64,000 bases of DNA from Toxorhynchites rutilus septentrionalis (GCF_029784135.1 NC_073746.1:251476494-251540493); one strand, 5' to 3'; positions 44,451-55,908 are shown, counted from the first letter of the stretch. The notes: generated from the sequence alone by a model not told the origin. Numbers and translations are program-made.

Positions 44451-45406
44451 TTGTATTTTAATGATTATGTATTGGGGTTAGTAGGTAGTTTATTATTAAT
44501 TATTTGTGTTTTAGTTAGAGTTGCTTTTTTAACATTATTAGAACGAAAAGTTTTAGGATATATTCAAATTCGAAAAGGTCCTAATAAAGTTGGATTTGTT
44601 GGGTTATTACAACCTTTTAGAGATGCAGTTAAGTTATTTACTAAAGAACAAACATATCCTTTATTATCTAATTATTTAGTTTATTATTTTTTTCCAATTT
44701 TTTCTTTATTTTTATCTTTATTAATTTGGTTATGTACTCCTTATTTAATTAAATTATATTCTTTTAATTTAGGAGTATTATTTTTTTTTTGTATTACTAG
44801 ATTAAGAGTTTATACTGTTATAATTGCTGGGTGATCTTCTAATTCTAATTATGCTTTATTAGGGGGTTTACGGGCTGTTGCTCAAACTATTTCTTATGAA
44901 GTAAGTTTGGCTTTAATTTTATTAAGATTTATTTTTTTAGTGGGGGGTTATAATTTTTTAAATTTTTATTTTTTTCAAAAATATATTTGATTTATTGTTT
45001 TTTGTTATCCTTTAAGATTAGTTTGATTTGCTTCTTGTTTAGCTGAAACTAATCGAACTCCATTTGATTTTGCAGAAGGAGAATCAGAATTAGTCTCTGG
45101 GTTTAATGTTGAATATAGAAGAGGTAGATTTGCTTTAATTTTTTTAGCAGAATATGCAAGAATTTTATTTATAAGTATATTATTTGTAGTAATTTTTTTA
45201 GGTAGAGATATTTATAGATTTTTTTTTTTTTTAAATTAGTTTTTATTTCTTATATATTTATTTGGGTTCGAGGGACTTTACCTCGATTTCGTTATGATAA
45301 ATTAATATATTTAGCATGAAAAAGATTTTTACCTTTATCTTTAAATTATTTATTTTTTTTTATTGGGGTAAAAATTTTTTTTTTCTTTATAATGAATGAT
45401 TTTTAG
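44451..45406 (+). pseudogene. ND1: NUMT ND1, frameshifted
   Basis: NADH dehydrogenase subunit 1 from TTG to TAG (45404-45406). Blocks such as [20 protein letters not shown] are intact. A T-run at 45219-45232 (14 T) is out of register by one base, so the last about 60 residues fall in another frame. Confidence 0.92.
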
Positions 45407-45412
45407 TATAAA

Positions 45413-45475
45413 ATTAATAGAAGAGTTTACTTCTTTCTTATGTTTTCAAAACATATGCTGTAAAAGCTTATTAAT
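45413..45475 (-). tRNA. trnS2: NUMT tRNA-Ser(UCN), anticodon TGA
   Basis: attaata/tattaat acceptor; TGA anticodon (TCA on plus at 45446-45448). Confidence 0.82.
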
Positions 45476-46610
45476 TAATTTAAAAGGTTATCTCAGTATT
45501 TTGATAAAAGGGGATTAATAATAAAATATAAAAAATATAAAACTGTTAAAATTTGTCCTGTTATAATATAAGGGATTTCTACGGGTCGTGCTCCAATTCA
45601 AGTTAATAGACATGTAATAGATGTTATTCTTCAAAATAAAATTTGGTTAAGAGGATAAAATTGAAGTCCTTGAAATTTACTTATATGAGTAAAAGGTAAA
45701 ATTATTAAAATGGCAATTGATATAACTAAAGCAATTACTCCTCCTAATTTATTAGGAATTGATCGTAAAATTGCATAAGCAAATAAAAAATATCATTCAG
45801 GTTGAATATGAACAGGAGTTACTAATGGATTAGCTGGAATAAAATTTTCTGGGTCTATTAATAAATAATTAAATTTTCAAATAAAAGTGATTAAAATTCA
45901 AATAAAGATAATAAATCCTGCTATATCTTTATAAATAAAATATGGGTGAAATGGAATTTTATCAATATTTCTATTTAATCCTAATGGGTTATTTGATCCT
46001 GTTTGATGTAAAAATAAAAGGTGAATTATTGTTAAAGCTAAAATAATAAAAGGTAAAATAAAATGAAAAGTAAAGAATCGAGTTAAAGTTGCGTTATCAA
46101 TTGCGAATCCTCCTCAAATTCATTGAACTAAATCATTTCCTAAATAAGGAATAGCTGATAAAAGATTTGTAGTAACAGTTGCTCCTCAAAAAGATATTTG
46201 TCCTCAAGGTAAAACATATCCTAAAAATCCAGTTGCTATTGTTATAAATAATATAATTACTCCTACTATTCATGTAGGAATATAAAGAAATGAATTATAA
46301 TAAATACCTCGTCCTACATGGGTAAATAAACATGCAAAAAAAATGAAGCTCCGTTTGCGTGACAAATTCGGAGTAGTCATCCATTATTAACATCTCGATA
46401 AATATGATTTACACTATTAAAAGCAGTTTCAATATCTGCTGTATAATGTATAGCTAAAAAAAGACCTGTTAAAATTTGAATTATTAAACAAAGCCCTAAA
46501 AGAGATCCGAAATTTCATCAAATTGAAATATTAGAGGGGGCAGGTAAATCAATTAGTGCATTATTTATAATTTTAAATAAAGGGTGGGTATTTCGAATTG
46601 GTTTATTCAT
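45475..46610 (-). pseudogene. CYTB: NUMT CYTB, frameshifted
   Basis: Cytochrome b from ATG ([10 protein letters not shown], 46610) to TAA. An A-run on the plus strand at 46336-46343 has eight bases where nine are needed between S-F-F-F and A-C-L-F, so the frame breaks. The same defect is in the duplicated copy. Confidence 0.92.
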
Positions 46611-46634
46611 TAATTTCATAAATAATTTTGTTAA

Positions 46635-47155
46635 TTAAGTTAATGGACGTAAAGGTCCATAATTTTTTATAGAGATTTTTACTGTAACTAATAATGTTAA
46701 AAATAAATAATTAATTAAAAGTAAAGTAATTAAATTTGTAGGAAAATTATATATTTTATTTAAAGATAAAATATTTTCTATATATAAAGATTTAAAATTT
46801 GATAATAAATTTATTTCGTAATTATTAATAAATGTTTCAATTATTATTTTATCTATAAAAAAAAAATTATTAAAAAGATAATTAGTATAAAATATAGAAT
46901 AATTGATAATTTTATTGAAAAAGAGAATATTTCATTTGATGAAAGAGAGGTTACATAAATAAATAGAACTAATATTCCTCCTATAAAAATTAAAAATAAA
47001 ATATAAGCATATCAAAATGTTTGGATATAAATTCCTGAAATTATACAAATTAAAAATGTTTGAATTAAAAGAATTAATCCTATAGTTAAAGGGTGATTAA
47101 TTTGTGTGAAAATTAATCTAATTATAAGAGATGAGAAAATAAAAGTTATAAAAAT
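46635..47155 (-). pseudogene. ND6: NUMT ND6, frame broken
   Basis: Starts ATT at 47155 (I-F-M-T-F-I-F-S-S-L) and ends ...R-P-L-T and TAA at 46635. The span is not a multiple of three; the indel probably lies in the A-runs near 46858-46880. Confidence 0.85.
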
Positions 47156-47156
47156 A

Positions 47157-47223
47157 TCAAGAAATAGTTTATAAAAAATATTAATTTTGGGAATTAATGA
47201 AAAAGAATTTTCTTTTTTCTTGA
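47157..47223 (+). tRNA. trnP: NUMT tRNA-Pro, anticodon TGG
   Basis: tcaagaa/ttcttga acceptor; TGG at 47188-47190. Confidence 0.85.
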
Positions 47224-47224
47224 T

Positions 47225-47288
47225 GTTTTAAAAAAAAATTTTTTATTTTTAGTTTACAAGACTAAGGTTTTGATTAAACTATTAAAAC
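47225..47288 (-). tRNA. trnT: NUMT tRNA-Thr, anticodon TGT
   Basis: gttttaa/ttaaaac acceptor; ACA on plus at 47256-47258. The A/T-run in its 3' half differs slightly from the duplicate. Confidence 0.82.
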
Positions 47289-47295
47289 TAAATTA

Positions 47296-47588
47296 ATGGT
47301 AAATTTATTTTTATTATTTATTATAGTAATATTTATAATTGGATGTTTAGTATTTATTTCTAGACGAAAGCATTTATTATGTATGTTATTGGCATTAGAA
47401 TTTATGGTTTTAATATTATTTATAATATTATTTTTTTTTTAAATTATATAGAAAATGAAAAGTATTTTAGAATATTTTTTTTAACTTTTTGTGTTTGTGA
47501 GGGAGTACTAGGGTTATCTATTTTAGTTTCTATAGTTCGAACTCATGGTAATGATTATTTTCAAAGATTTTCAATTTTACAATGTTAA
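47296..47588 (+). pseudogene. ND4L: NUMT ND4L, frameshifted
   Basis: ATG start ([10 protein letters not shown]), C-terminus ...F-S-I-L-Q-C and TAA. Ten T at 47431-47440 instead of eleven shift the frame in the middle. Overlaps ND4 by 7 bp, as normal. Confidence 0.9.
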
Positions 47589-48919
47589 AATTTTTTTTTT
47601 TTTATTATTTGTTTATTATTATTATATAAAAAAAAATATTGGATGGTTCAATGTTTACTATTTTTAGGGAGATTTATATTTATATTAAAAATTGTAATAA
47701 TAAATTATTTTTGTGATATTTCTTATTATTTTGGATTAGATTTAATTTCTTATGGTTTAATTATATTGAGATTTTGGATTTGTGCTTTAATATTAATAGC
47801 TAGAGAAATAATTTATCGTGTTTTTAATTATAGAAAATTATTTATTTTTATAATTTTATTGTTATTATTGATATTAGTATTTACTTTTAGTTCATTAAGA
47901 ATATTTATATTTTATTTATTTTTTGAGAGAAGATTAATTCCTACATTATTTTTGATTTTAGGATGGGGTTATCAGCCAGAGCGTTTACAAGCAGGAATTT
48001 ATTTATTATTTTATACTTTATTAGCTTCTTTACCTTTATTAATTGGAATTTTTTTGTTAAAAATGATTTAAATACTATAAATTTGATTATATTAAATTAT
48101 TTAAAATATTATAATTTAAAATTTTTATATTTATGTATAATTTTTGCTTTTTTGGTAAAAATACCAATATTTTTAGTTCATTTATGATTACCAAAAGCTC
48201 ATGTTGAAGCTCCTATTTCTGGTTCTATAATTTTAGCTGGTGTTTTACTAAAATTAGGAGGTTATGGATTATTACGTGTTTTTTCATTTTTACAAATTTT
48301 AGGTATAAAATTTAATTATTGATGAATTAGAATTAGTTTAATAGGGGGTGTGTTAGTAAGATTAATTTGTTTACGACAAATGGATTTAAAGGCATTAATT
48401 GCTTATTCTTCTGTAGCTCATATAGGGATTGTTTTAAGAGGTTTAATAACTATAACTTATTGAGGATTAAGAGGATCATATACTTTAATAATTGCTCATG
48501 GTTTATGTTCTTCTGGATTATTTTGTTTAGCAAATATTTCTTATGAACGAATAAATAGACGAAGTTTATTAATTAATAAGGGGATATTAAATTTTATACC
48601 TAGAATAGCTTTATGATGATTTTTATTATGTGCTGGGAATATAGCGGCTCCTCCAACATTAAATTTATTAGGGGAAATTAGTTTAATAAATAGAATTGTA
48701 AGATGATCTTGATTAACTATAATTGGTTTAAGATTATTATCTTTTTTTAGAGCGGCCTATACTCTTTACTTATTTTCATATAGTCAACATGGTAAAATTT
48801 ATTCTGGGGTTAATTTTTTTTCTTTTGGGACAAGTCGAGAGTATTTATTATTAATATTACATTGATTACCTTTAAATTTTTTAATTTTAAAAAGTGATAT
48901 TTGTATATTATGAATTTAA
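47582..48919 (+). pseudogene. ND4: NUMT ND4, two compensating frameshifts
   Basis: NADH dehydrogenase subunit 4. A T-run after the start (47591-47603) seems one too long and another near 48043-48049 one too short, so the frame is lost between them and regained; total length stays a multiple of three. Conserved [11 protein letters not shown] and L-P-K-A-H-V-E-A-P blocks are present. Confidence 0.9.
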
Positions 48920-48981
48920 TTTAAATAGTTTTAAAAAAATATTGATTTGTGGTGTCAATGATATGAATTTTCATTTTAAAT
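48919..48981 (+). tRNA. trnH: NUMT tRNA-His, anticodon GTG
   Basis: atttaaa/tttaaat acceptor; GTG at 48949-48951. Confidence 0.84.
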
Positions 48982-48982
48982 C

Positions 48983-50719
48983 GTGAATTCTTTAATTAAT
49001 TATTGTAAGGTTAGATTTTATTTTTTAATTTTTATTAGACTTAATTTTTTTATATTTAGTTTAAATTTTTTATTGAATGATTTAATTTATTTTATTGAAT
49101 GAGAAATTATTTCTTTATATTCGACTTCAATTGTTATGACTTTTTTATTGGATTGAATAAGATTGATATTTATATCTTTTGTATTATTAATTTCTTCTTT
49201 AGTAATTTTATATAGAGATGATTATATATCTAGAGATTTTAATAAAAATCGATTTATTTTATTAGTTTTAATATTTGTTATATCAATGATAATATTAATT
49301 ATTAGTCCTAATTTGATTAGAATTTTATTAGGATGAGATGGATTAGGATTAGTTTCTTATTGTTTAGTAATTTATTTTCAAAATGTAAAATCTTATAATG
49401 CTGGGATGTTAACAGCTTTATCAAATCGAATTGGTGATGTAGCTTTATTATTAGCTATTGCTTGGATATTAAATTATGGAAGTTGAAATTATATTTTTTA
49501 TTTAGAAATTAATAAGGAAAATTTTGAAATATTTATAATTGGAGGATTGGTGATATTAGCAGCTATAACTAAAAGAGCTCAAATTCCTTTTTCTTCTTGA
49601 TTACCTGCTGCTATAGCAGCTCCTACTCCTGTTTCTGCTTTAGTTCATTCTTCAACTTTAGTAACTGCAGGAGTTTATTTATTGATTCGTTTTAATATTT
49701 TATTAGTAGATTCATTATTTGGTCAAATTTTATTATTAATTTCAGGATTAACAATATTTATAGCTGGATTAGGGGCTAATTTTGAGTATGATTTAAAAAA
49801 AATTATTGCTTTATCTACTTTAAGACAATTAGGATTAATAATAAGAATTTTATCTATTGGAGAATTTAAATTAGCATTTTTTCATCTTTTAACTCATGCT
49901 TTATTTAAGGCATTATTATTTATATGTGCAGGAGTAATTATTCATAATATAAAAAATATACAAGATATTCGTTATATAGGAGGGTTGTTTATAAGAATAC
50001 CTTTAGTTTGTAGATGTTTTAATATTGCTAATTTAGCTTTGTGTGGAATGCCTTTTTTAGCTGGATTTTATTCAAAGGATTTAATCTTAGAAGTTGTTAT
50101 ACTTTCTTATATAAATTTTTTTTCTTTTTTTCTTTTTTTTTCAACTGGGTTAACGGTTTGTTATTCTTTTCGATTAGTTTATTATTCTATAACAGGGGAT
50201 TTTGAAAATATAGTTTTAAATATATTAAATGATAAGAGATGAATTATAAATTTTAGAATTTTTTTTTTAATAATTATAGCTATTATTGGAGGAAGTTTTC
50301 TTAGATGATTAATATTTTTTAATCCAGAGATAATTAATTTACCTAAAATGATAAAATTTTTAACATTAATGGTTTGTGTTTTAGGGGGTTTGATAGGTTA
50401 TTTATTAAATTATGAAAATTTATTTAGTAATAATAAATCTTTTATATTTTATAAATTTAGAAGATTTGTTGGGATAATATGATTTATGCCGTATATTTCG
50501 ACTTTAATTATTATTAAATTGCCATAAAAAATAGGATTATTTTCATATAAAAGATTTGATCAAGGTTGAAGAGAATATTTTGGTGGACATATATTATATT
50601 ATCAAATAAAAAAGTATTCTTTATATATTCAAGAGTTTCAAAATAATAATTTGAAAATTTATTTAATAAGATATTTTATTTGAATTGTAATTTTATTATT
50701 AATAATATTTTTAAATTAA
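48983..50719 (+). pseudogene. ND5: NUMT ND5 with internal stop
   Basis: Starts GTG, ends TAA next to tRNA-Phe; 579 codons, in frame throughout in mitochondrial code. A TAA codon at 50526-50528 (after I-I-I-K-L-P) would remove the last about 64 residues, which are otherwise well conserved (F-D-Q-G-W-S-E-Y-F-G-G). The stop is shared by the duplicate. Confidence 0.92.
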
Positions 50720-50784
50720 TTTAAATAGCTTATATTTAGAGTGTAACATTGAAGTTGTTGAGGAAATTATTTTAATTTTTAAAT
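50719..50784 (+). tRNA. trnF: NUMT tRNA-Phe, anticodon GAA
   Basis: atttaaa/tttaaat acceptor; GAA at 50751-50753. Confidence 0.84.
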
Positions 50785-50793
50785 ATTGGAAAT

Positions 50794-50857
50794 ATTTATA
50801 AATAAAGTTTATTAATTTTACATTGAAAATGTAATGTTTTTTTTAAACTATATAAAT
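50794..50857 (-). tRNA. trnE: NUMT tRNA-Glu, anticodon TTC
   Basis: atttata/tataaat acceptor; GAA on plus at 50825-50827. Confidence 0.83.
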
Positions 50858-50867
50858 AAATATTAAT

Positions 50868-50935
50868 AGAAATATGGTGATCAAGAAAAAGCTGCTAACT
50901 TTTATCTTTAATGGTTTAATTCCATTTATATTTCT
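50868..50935 (-). tRNA. trnS1: NUMT tRNA-Ser(AGN), anticodon GCT
   Basis: agaaata/tatttct acceptor; AGC on plus at 50890-50892. The reduced D-arm typical of this tRNA fits. Confidence 0.8.
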
Positions 50936-50999
50936 TAATTGGAATTTAAAATTCATTAATATTATTAACAGTAATATACCTCTTTTTGGTTTCAATTAA
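50935..50999 (-). tRNA. trnN: NUMT tRNA-Asn, anticodon GTT
   Basis: ttaattg/caattaa acceptor; AAC on plus near 50967-50969. Confidence 0.84.
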
Positions 51000-51002
51000 T
51001 TT

Positions 51003-51067
51003 AAGATAAATTGATTGAATCAATATTTTTTAAGTGCAAGTTAAATGTTATAATTAACTATTATCCT
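51003..51067 (-). tRNA. trnA: NUMT tRNA-Ala, anticodon TGC
   Basis: GCA on plus at 51036-51038. It sits on the Asn side of tRNA-Arg, the culicid order. Confidence 0.82.
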
Positions 51068-51084
51068 ATTTATTTATTTTTAAA

Positions 51085-51147
51085 AAATATGGGTGTAATT
51101 CACCTAAGATTAGGCCGAAACTAATTGCAATATATCGCTTCATATTT
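51085..51147 (-). tRNA. trnR: NUMT tRNA-Arg, anticodon TCG
   Basis: aaatatg/catattt acceptor; CGA on plus at 51116-51118. Its position next to ND3 is the mosquito-type rearrangement. Confidence 0.85.
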
Positions 51148-51156
51148 GGTTGAGAT

Positions 51157-51513
51157 TTAATTATTTCATTCTAATGCTCCTTGGTTTCATTCGTGGTATA
51201 ATCCAATTAATAGAATAAAAATAAAGAAAAGGCTAGTAATTGTTCAATTTATTAAATTTGATGATTTAAAAATTAAGATTATCGGGAGAAGAAGAGCAAT
51301 TTCTACATCAAAAATTAAGAAAATAATTGCAATTAAGAAAAATCGAAGAGAGAAGGGTAAACGAGAATAATTTATAGGGTCAAATCCACATTCAAAAGGG
51401 GAAGATTTTTCACGATCAGTAATGGTTTTTTTAGATAAAAAGGTTGCTATTATTATTATAATAATAGAAATAGTTAAAATAATTAGACTTATAATAGTAA
51501 GTGTTAAAATTAT
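51157..51513 (-). pseudogene. ND3: NUMT ND3, frame intact
   Basis: 119 codons including stop from ATA at 51513. Conserved S-P-F-E-C-G-F-D-P and [10 protein letters not shown] blocks are present. Confidence 0.9.
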
Positions 51514-51577
51514 TTATACTAAAATTATTTAGTCCTAATGATTGGAAGTCATTTATACATACATATACTTTATAAAT
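51512..51577 (-). tRNA. trnG: NUMT tRNA-Gly, anticodon TCC
   Basis: atttata/tataaat acceptor; GGA on plus at 51544-51546. Confidence 0.84.
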
Positions 51578-52365
51578 TAACCTCCTCATCAGTAAATTGA
51601 AATATATAAAAATAATCAAACTACATCTACAAAGTGTCAATATCATGCTGCTGCTTCAAATCCAAAATGGTGATTTTTTGAAAAATGATGATTAATATGA
51701 CGTAAAAAACAAATTAATAAAAAAGAAGTTCCAATTAAAACATGAAGTCCGTGGAATCCTGTTGATATGAAAAATGTTGAGCCATAAACATTATCTGCAA
51801 TAGTAAATGGGGCTTCTATATATTCATATCCTTGTAAAATTGAGAAATAAATTCCTAAAAGTACTGTAAAGAATAATCTTTGAATTGTTTGAGTATGATT
51901 ATTTTCTATTAATCTATGATGAGCTCAAGTTACAGTAATTCCTGATGCTAATAAAATAGCTGTATTTAATAAAGGAATTTGAAAAGGATTAAATGGATGG
52001 ATTCCGATAGGAGGTCATATTATTCCTAGTTCAATTGTAGGAGATAATCTTCTATGAAAAAATGCTCAAAAAAATGAAACAAAAAAGAAAATTTCAGAGA
52101 TAATAAAAAGAATTATTCCTCATCGAAGGCCTAAGGTTACATTGAAAGTATGAAGTCCTTGGAAAGTACTTTCTCGAGAAATATCTCGTCATCATTGATA
52201 TATAATTAATAGGGTAATAATATTCCCTAAAATAAATAAATTATTATTATATTGATGGAATCATTGAACTAATCCTGTAGTTATTGTTATTGCTCTAATT
52301 GCTCCTAATAAAGGTCATGGACTATAGTCTACTAAATGAAAGGGATGATTTATTTTTGTTGACAT
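51577..52365 (-). pseudogene. COX3: NUMT COX3, frame intact
   Basis: Cytochrome oxidase subunit III, 263 codons from ATG (M-S-T-K-M-N-H-P-F-H-L-V-D) to TAA. Length and frame fit a functional mitochondrial gene. Confidence 0.92.
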
Positions 52366-52444
52366 TAATTTACTTCTCTAGAATATAAAGTACTTAAAAC
52401 TGAAAATACATAAGATTGAATAATAGCGACTGCTGATTCAATTT
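52365..52444 (-). pseudogene. ATP6: NUMT ATP6, 3' end fragment
   Basis: Encodes E-S-A-V-A-I-I-Q-S-Y-V-F-S-V-L-S-T-L-Y-S-S-E-V-N and TAA overlapping the COX3 start. It ends gctgattcaattt at the insert edge, the same words that begin the inverted copy at 35837, including the 15-bp deletion. Confidence 0.88.
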
Positions 52445-52445
52445 C

Positions 52446-52467
52446 AAAAAAAAAAAAAAAAAAAAAA
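52446..52467. repeat. A22 run at the NUMT/nuclear junction
   Basis: Twenty-two A separate the mitochondrial sequence from the hAT-like relic. The mitogenome has no such run at this point in the forward arm, so it is junction filler or expanded target sequence. Confidence 0.85.
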
Positions 52468-52773
52468 GTTCAAAAAAGGCATCCTATTAAAATAGATGAA
52501 AACATTTTGTTTTATAAGTGCTAATACTTTCAGAAATGAAAACAAATTTCTAGATTGTAAGGATTTCCTGAAGTTTGCTGTTTATATTTAATGTTTGCCA
52601 CATCAGTTGAAGGTATTTCTCTACGATGAATGGACGATGGAAATGTCACGATTCAATTGTGATAAATTATATGGTAAAATTTCCAAAAATTGTGATCTCC
52701 TTCGCAAAATCTTTTCGTCATTCGAATTTCCCTTCATTGTTTTTGACGTCAAACTACGCCTATTTTCTTAATA
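52468..52773 (+). pseudogene. hAT-like relic, right flank of the NUMT
   Basis: Matches the 24.64-25.03 kb relic: 'catcctattaaaatagatga' (against ttcctattcatatagattga), 'gaaaacaaatttctagattg', 'gtgataaattatatgg', 'aaatttccaaaaattgtgat'. It completes the relic begun at 33235-33442. Confidence 0.7.
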
Positions 52774-52926
52774 CAGCGCGGACTCGATTATATACAGTTT
52801 GGATTTATTTTCACTATATATAATCGAGTAAAGAAATTTTTTTTATGCATATATTTTTGTTTTTTTTTAATAAAAAGAAGAATTTAATTTTTGATTCATC
52901 CCCTTAAAGTCATAAAATACTTTTCT
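52774..52926 (+). mobile_element. Truncated left end of the pogo-like element
   Basis: Identical to 59701-59853, including the inverted end cagcgcggactcgattatat. It is cut at 52926 by the duplication junction, so only the left 153 bp are present in this copy. Confidence 0.85.
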
Positions 52927-53536
52927 GTTTGATGTAAAAATAAAAGGTGAATTATTGTTAAAGCTAAAATAATAAAAGGTAAAATAAAATGAAAAGTAAA
53001 GAATCGAGTTAAAGTTGCGTTATCAATTGCGAATCCTCCTCAAATTCATTGAACTAAATCATTTCCTAAATAAGGAATAGCTGATAAAAGATTTGTAATA
53101 ACAGTTGCTCCTCAAAAAGATATTTGTCCTCAAGGTAAAACATATCCTAAAAATCCAGTTGCTATTGTTATAAATAATATAATTACTCCTACTATTCATG
53201 TAGGAATATAAAGAAATGAATTATAATAAATACCTCGTCCTACATGGGTAAATAAACATGCAAAAAAAATGAAGCTCCGTTTGCGTGACAAATTCGGAGT
53301 AGTCATCCATTATTAACATCTCGATAAATATGATTTACACTATTAAAAGCAGTTTCAATATCTGCTGTATAATGTATAGCTAAAAAAAGACCTGTTAAAA
53401 TTTGAATTATTAAACAAAGCCCTAAAAGAGATCCGAAATTTCATCAAATTGAAATATTAGAGGGGGCAGGTAAATCAATTAGTGCATTATTTATAATTTT
53501 AAATAAAGGGTGGGTATTTCGAATTGGTTTATTCAT
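52927..53536 (-). pseudogene. CYTB: NUMT CYTB, 5' part (unit 2)
   Basis: N-terminal about 200 codons only, cut at the duplication junction. It carries the same eight-A frameshift as unit 1. Confidence 0.92.
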
Positions 53537-53560
53537 TAATTTCATAAATAATTTTGTTAA

Positions 53561-54081
53561 TTAAGTTAATGGACGTAAAGGTCCATAATTTTTTATAGAG
53601 ATTTTTACTGTAACTAATAATGTTAAAAATAAATAATTAATTAAAAGTAAAGTAATTAAATTTGTAGGAAAATTATATATTTTATTTAAAGATAAAATAT
53701 TTTCTATATATAAAGATTTAAAATTTGATAATAAATTTATTTCGTAATTATTAATAAATGTTTCAATTATTATTTTATCTATAAAAAAAAAATTATTAAA
53801 AAGATAATTAGTATAAAATATAGAATAATTGATAATTTTATTGAAAAAGAGAATATTTCATTTGATGAAAGAGAGGTTACATAAATAAATAGAACTAATA
53901 TTCCTCCTATAAAAATTAAAAATAAAATATAAGCATATCAAAATGTTTGGATATAAATTCCTGAAATTATACAAATTAAAAATGTTTGAATTAAAAGAAT
54001 TAATCCTATAGTTAAAGGGTGATTAATTTGTGTGAAAATTAATCTAATTATAAGAGATGAGAAAATAAAAGTTATAAAAAT
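53561..54081 (-). pseudogene. ND6: NUMT ND6 (unit 2)
   Basis: Same as 46635-47155, with the same broken frame. Confidence 0.85.
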
Positions 54082-54082
54082 A

Positions 54083-54149
54083 TCAAGAAATAGTTTATAA
54101 AAAATATTAATTTTGGGAATTAATGAAAAAGAATTTTCTTTTTTCTTGA
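54083..54149 (+). tRNA. trnP: NUMT tRNA-Pro (unit 2), anticodon TGG
   Basis: Duplicate of 47157-47223. Confidence 0.85.
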
Positions 54150-54150
54150 T

Positions 54151-54214
54151 GTTTTAAAAAAAAAATTTTTATTTTTAGTTTACAAGACTAAGGTTTTGAT
54201 TAAACTATTAAAAC
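54151..54214 (-). tRNA. trnT: NUMT tRNA-Thr (unit 2), anticodon TGT
   Basis: Duplicate of 47225-47288, with A10/T5 instead of A9/T6 in the run. Confidence 0.82.
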
Positions 54215-54221
54215 TAAATTA

Positions 54222-54514
54222 ATGGTAAATTTATTTTTATTATTTATTATAGTAATATTTATAATTGGATGTTTAGTATTTATTTCTAGACGAAAGCATT
54301 TATTATGTATGTTATTGGCATTAGAATTTATGGTTTTAATATTATTTATAATATTATTTTTTTTTTAAATTATATAGAAAATGAAAAGTATTTTAGAATA
54401 TTTTTTTTAACTTTTTGTGTTTGTGAGGGAGTACTAGGGTTATCTATTTTAGTTTCTATAGTTCGAACTCATGGTAATGATTATTTTCAAAGATTTTCAA
54501 TTTTACAATGTTAA
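54222..54514 (+). pseudogene. ND4L: NUMT ND4L (unit 2), frameshifted
   Basis: Duplicate of 47296-47588 with the same frameshift. Confidence 0.9.
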
Positions 54515-55845
54515 AATTTTTTTTTTTTTATTATTTGTTTATTATTATTATATAAAAAAAAATATTGGATGGTTCAATGTTTACTATTTTTAGGGAGATT
54601 TATATTTATATTAAAAATTGTAATAATAAATTATTTTTGTGATATTTCTTATTATTTTGGATTAGATTTAATTTCTTATGGTTTAATTATATTGAGATTT
54701 TGGATTTGTGCTTTAATATTAATAGCTAGAGAAATAATTTATCGTGTTTTTAATTATAGAAAATTATTTATTTTTATAATTTTATTGTTATTATTGATAT
54801 TAGTATTTACTTTTAGTTCATTAAGAATATTTATATTTTATTTATTTTTTGAGAGAAGATTAATTCCTACATTATTTTTGATTTTAGGATGGGGTTATCA
54901 GCCAGAGCGTTTACAAGCAGGAATTTATTTATTATTTTATACTTTATTAGCTTCTTTACCTTTATTAATTGGAATTTTTTTGTTAAAAATGATTTAAATA
55001 CTATAAATTTGATTATATTAAATTATTTAAAATATTATAATTTAAAATTTTTATATTTATGTATAATTTTTGCTTTTTTGGTAAAAATACCAATATTTTT
55101 AGTTCATTTATGATTACCAAAAGCTCATGTTGAAGCTCCTATTTCTGGTTCTATAATTTTAGCTGGTGTTTTACTAAAATTAGGAGGTTATGGATTATTA
55201 CGTGTTTTTTCATTTTTACAAATTTTAGGTATAAAATTTAATTATTGATGAATTAGAATTAGTTTAATAGGGGGTGTGTTAGTAAGATTAATTTGTTTAC
55301 GACAAATGGATTTAAAGGCATTAATTGCTTATTCTTCTGTAGCTCATATAGGGATTGTTTTAAGAGGTTTAATAACTATAACTTATTGAGGATTAAGAGG
55401 ATCATATACTTTAATAATTGCTCATGGTTTATGTTCTTCTGGATTATTTTGTTTAGCAAATATTTCTTATGAACGAATAAATAGACGAAGTTTATTAATT
55501 AATAAGGGGATATTAAATTTTATACCTAGAATAGCTTTATGATGATTTTTATTATGTGCTGGGAATATAGCGGCTCCTCCAACATTAAATTTATTAGGGG
55601 AAATTAGTTTAATAAATAGAATTGTAAGATGATCTTGATTAACTATAATTGGTTTAAGATTATTATCTTTTTTTAGAGCGGCCTATACTCTTTACTTATT
55701 TTCATATAGTCAACATGGTAAAATTTATTCTGGGGTTAATTTTTTTTCTTTTGGGACAAGTCGAGAGTATTTATTATTAATATTACATTGATTACCTTTA
55801 AATTTTTTAATTTTAAAAAGTGATATTTGTATATTATGAATTTAA
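54508..55845 (+). pseudogene. ND4: NUMT ND4 (unit 2)
   Basis: Duplicate of 47582-48919 with the same pair of homopolymer shifts. Confidence 0.9.
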
Positions 55846-55907
55846 TTTAAATAGTTTTAAAAAAATATTGATTTGTGGTGTCAATGATATGAATTTTCAT
55901 TTTAAAT
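55845..55907 (+). tRNA. trnH: NUMT tRNA-His (unit 2), anticodon GTG
   Basis: Duplicate of 48919-48981. Confidence 0.84.
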
Positions 55908-55908
55908 C

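Larger units (their letters stand above)
46001..52926. repeat. Tandem duplication, unit 1 (6,926 bp)
   Basis: Repeated at 52927-59853. Contains CYTB 5' part through ATP6 3' end of the NUMT, the A-run, hAT relic and pogo-like left end. The junction shows 2-bp microhomology (CT) between 45999-46000 and 52925-52926. Confidence 0.95.

Noticed and set aside
44451..44834. Short nuclear ND1-like gene
   Set aside because: Same reason: the frame ends at a TGA that is Trp in mitochondria; the gene continues to 45406.
49682..50242. A separate 186-residue membrane protein on the plus strand
   Set aside because: It is a part of mitochondrial ND5 between TGA tryptophan codons when read in the standard code.
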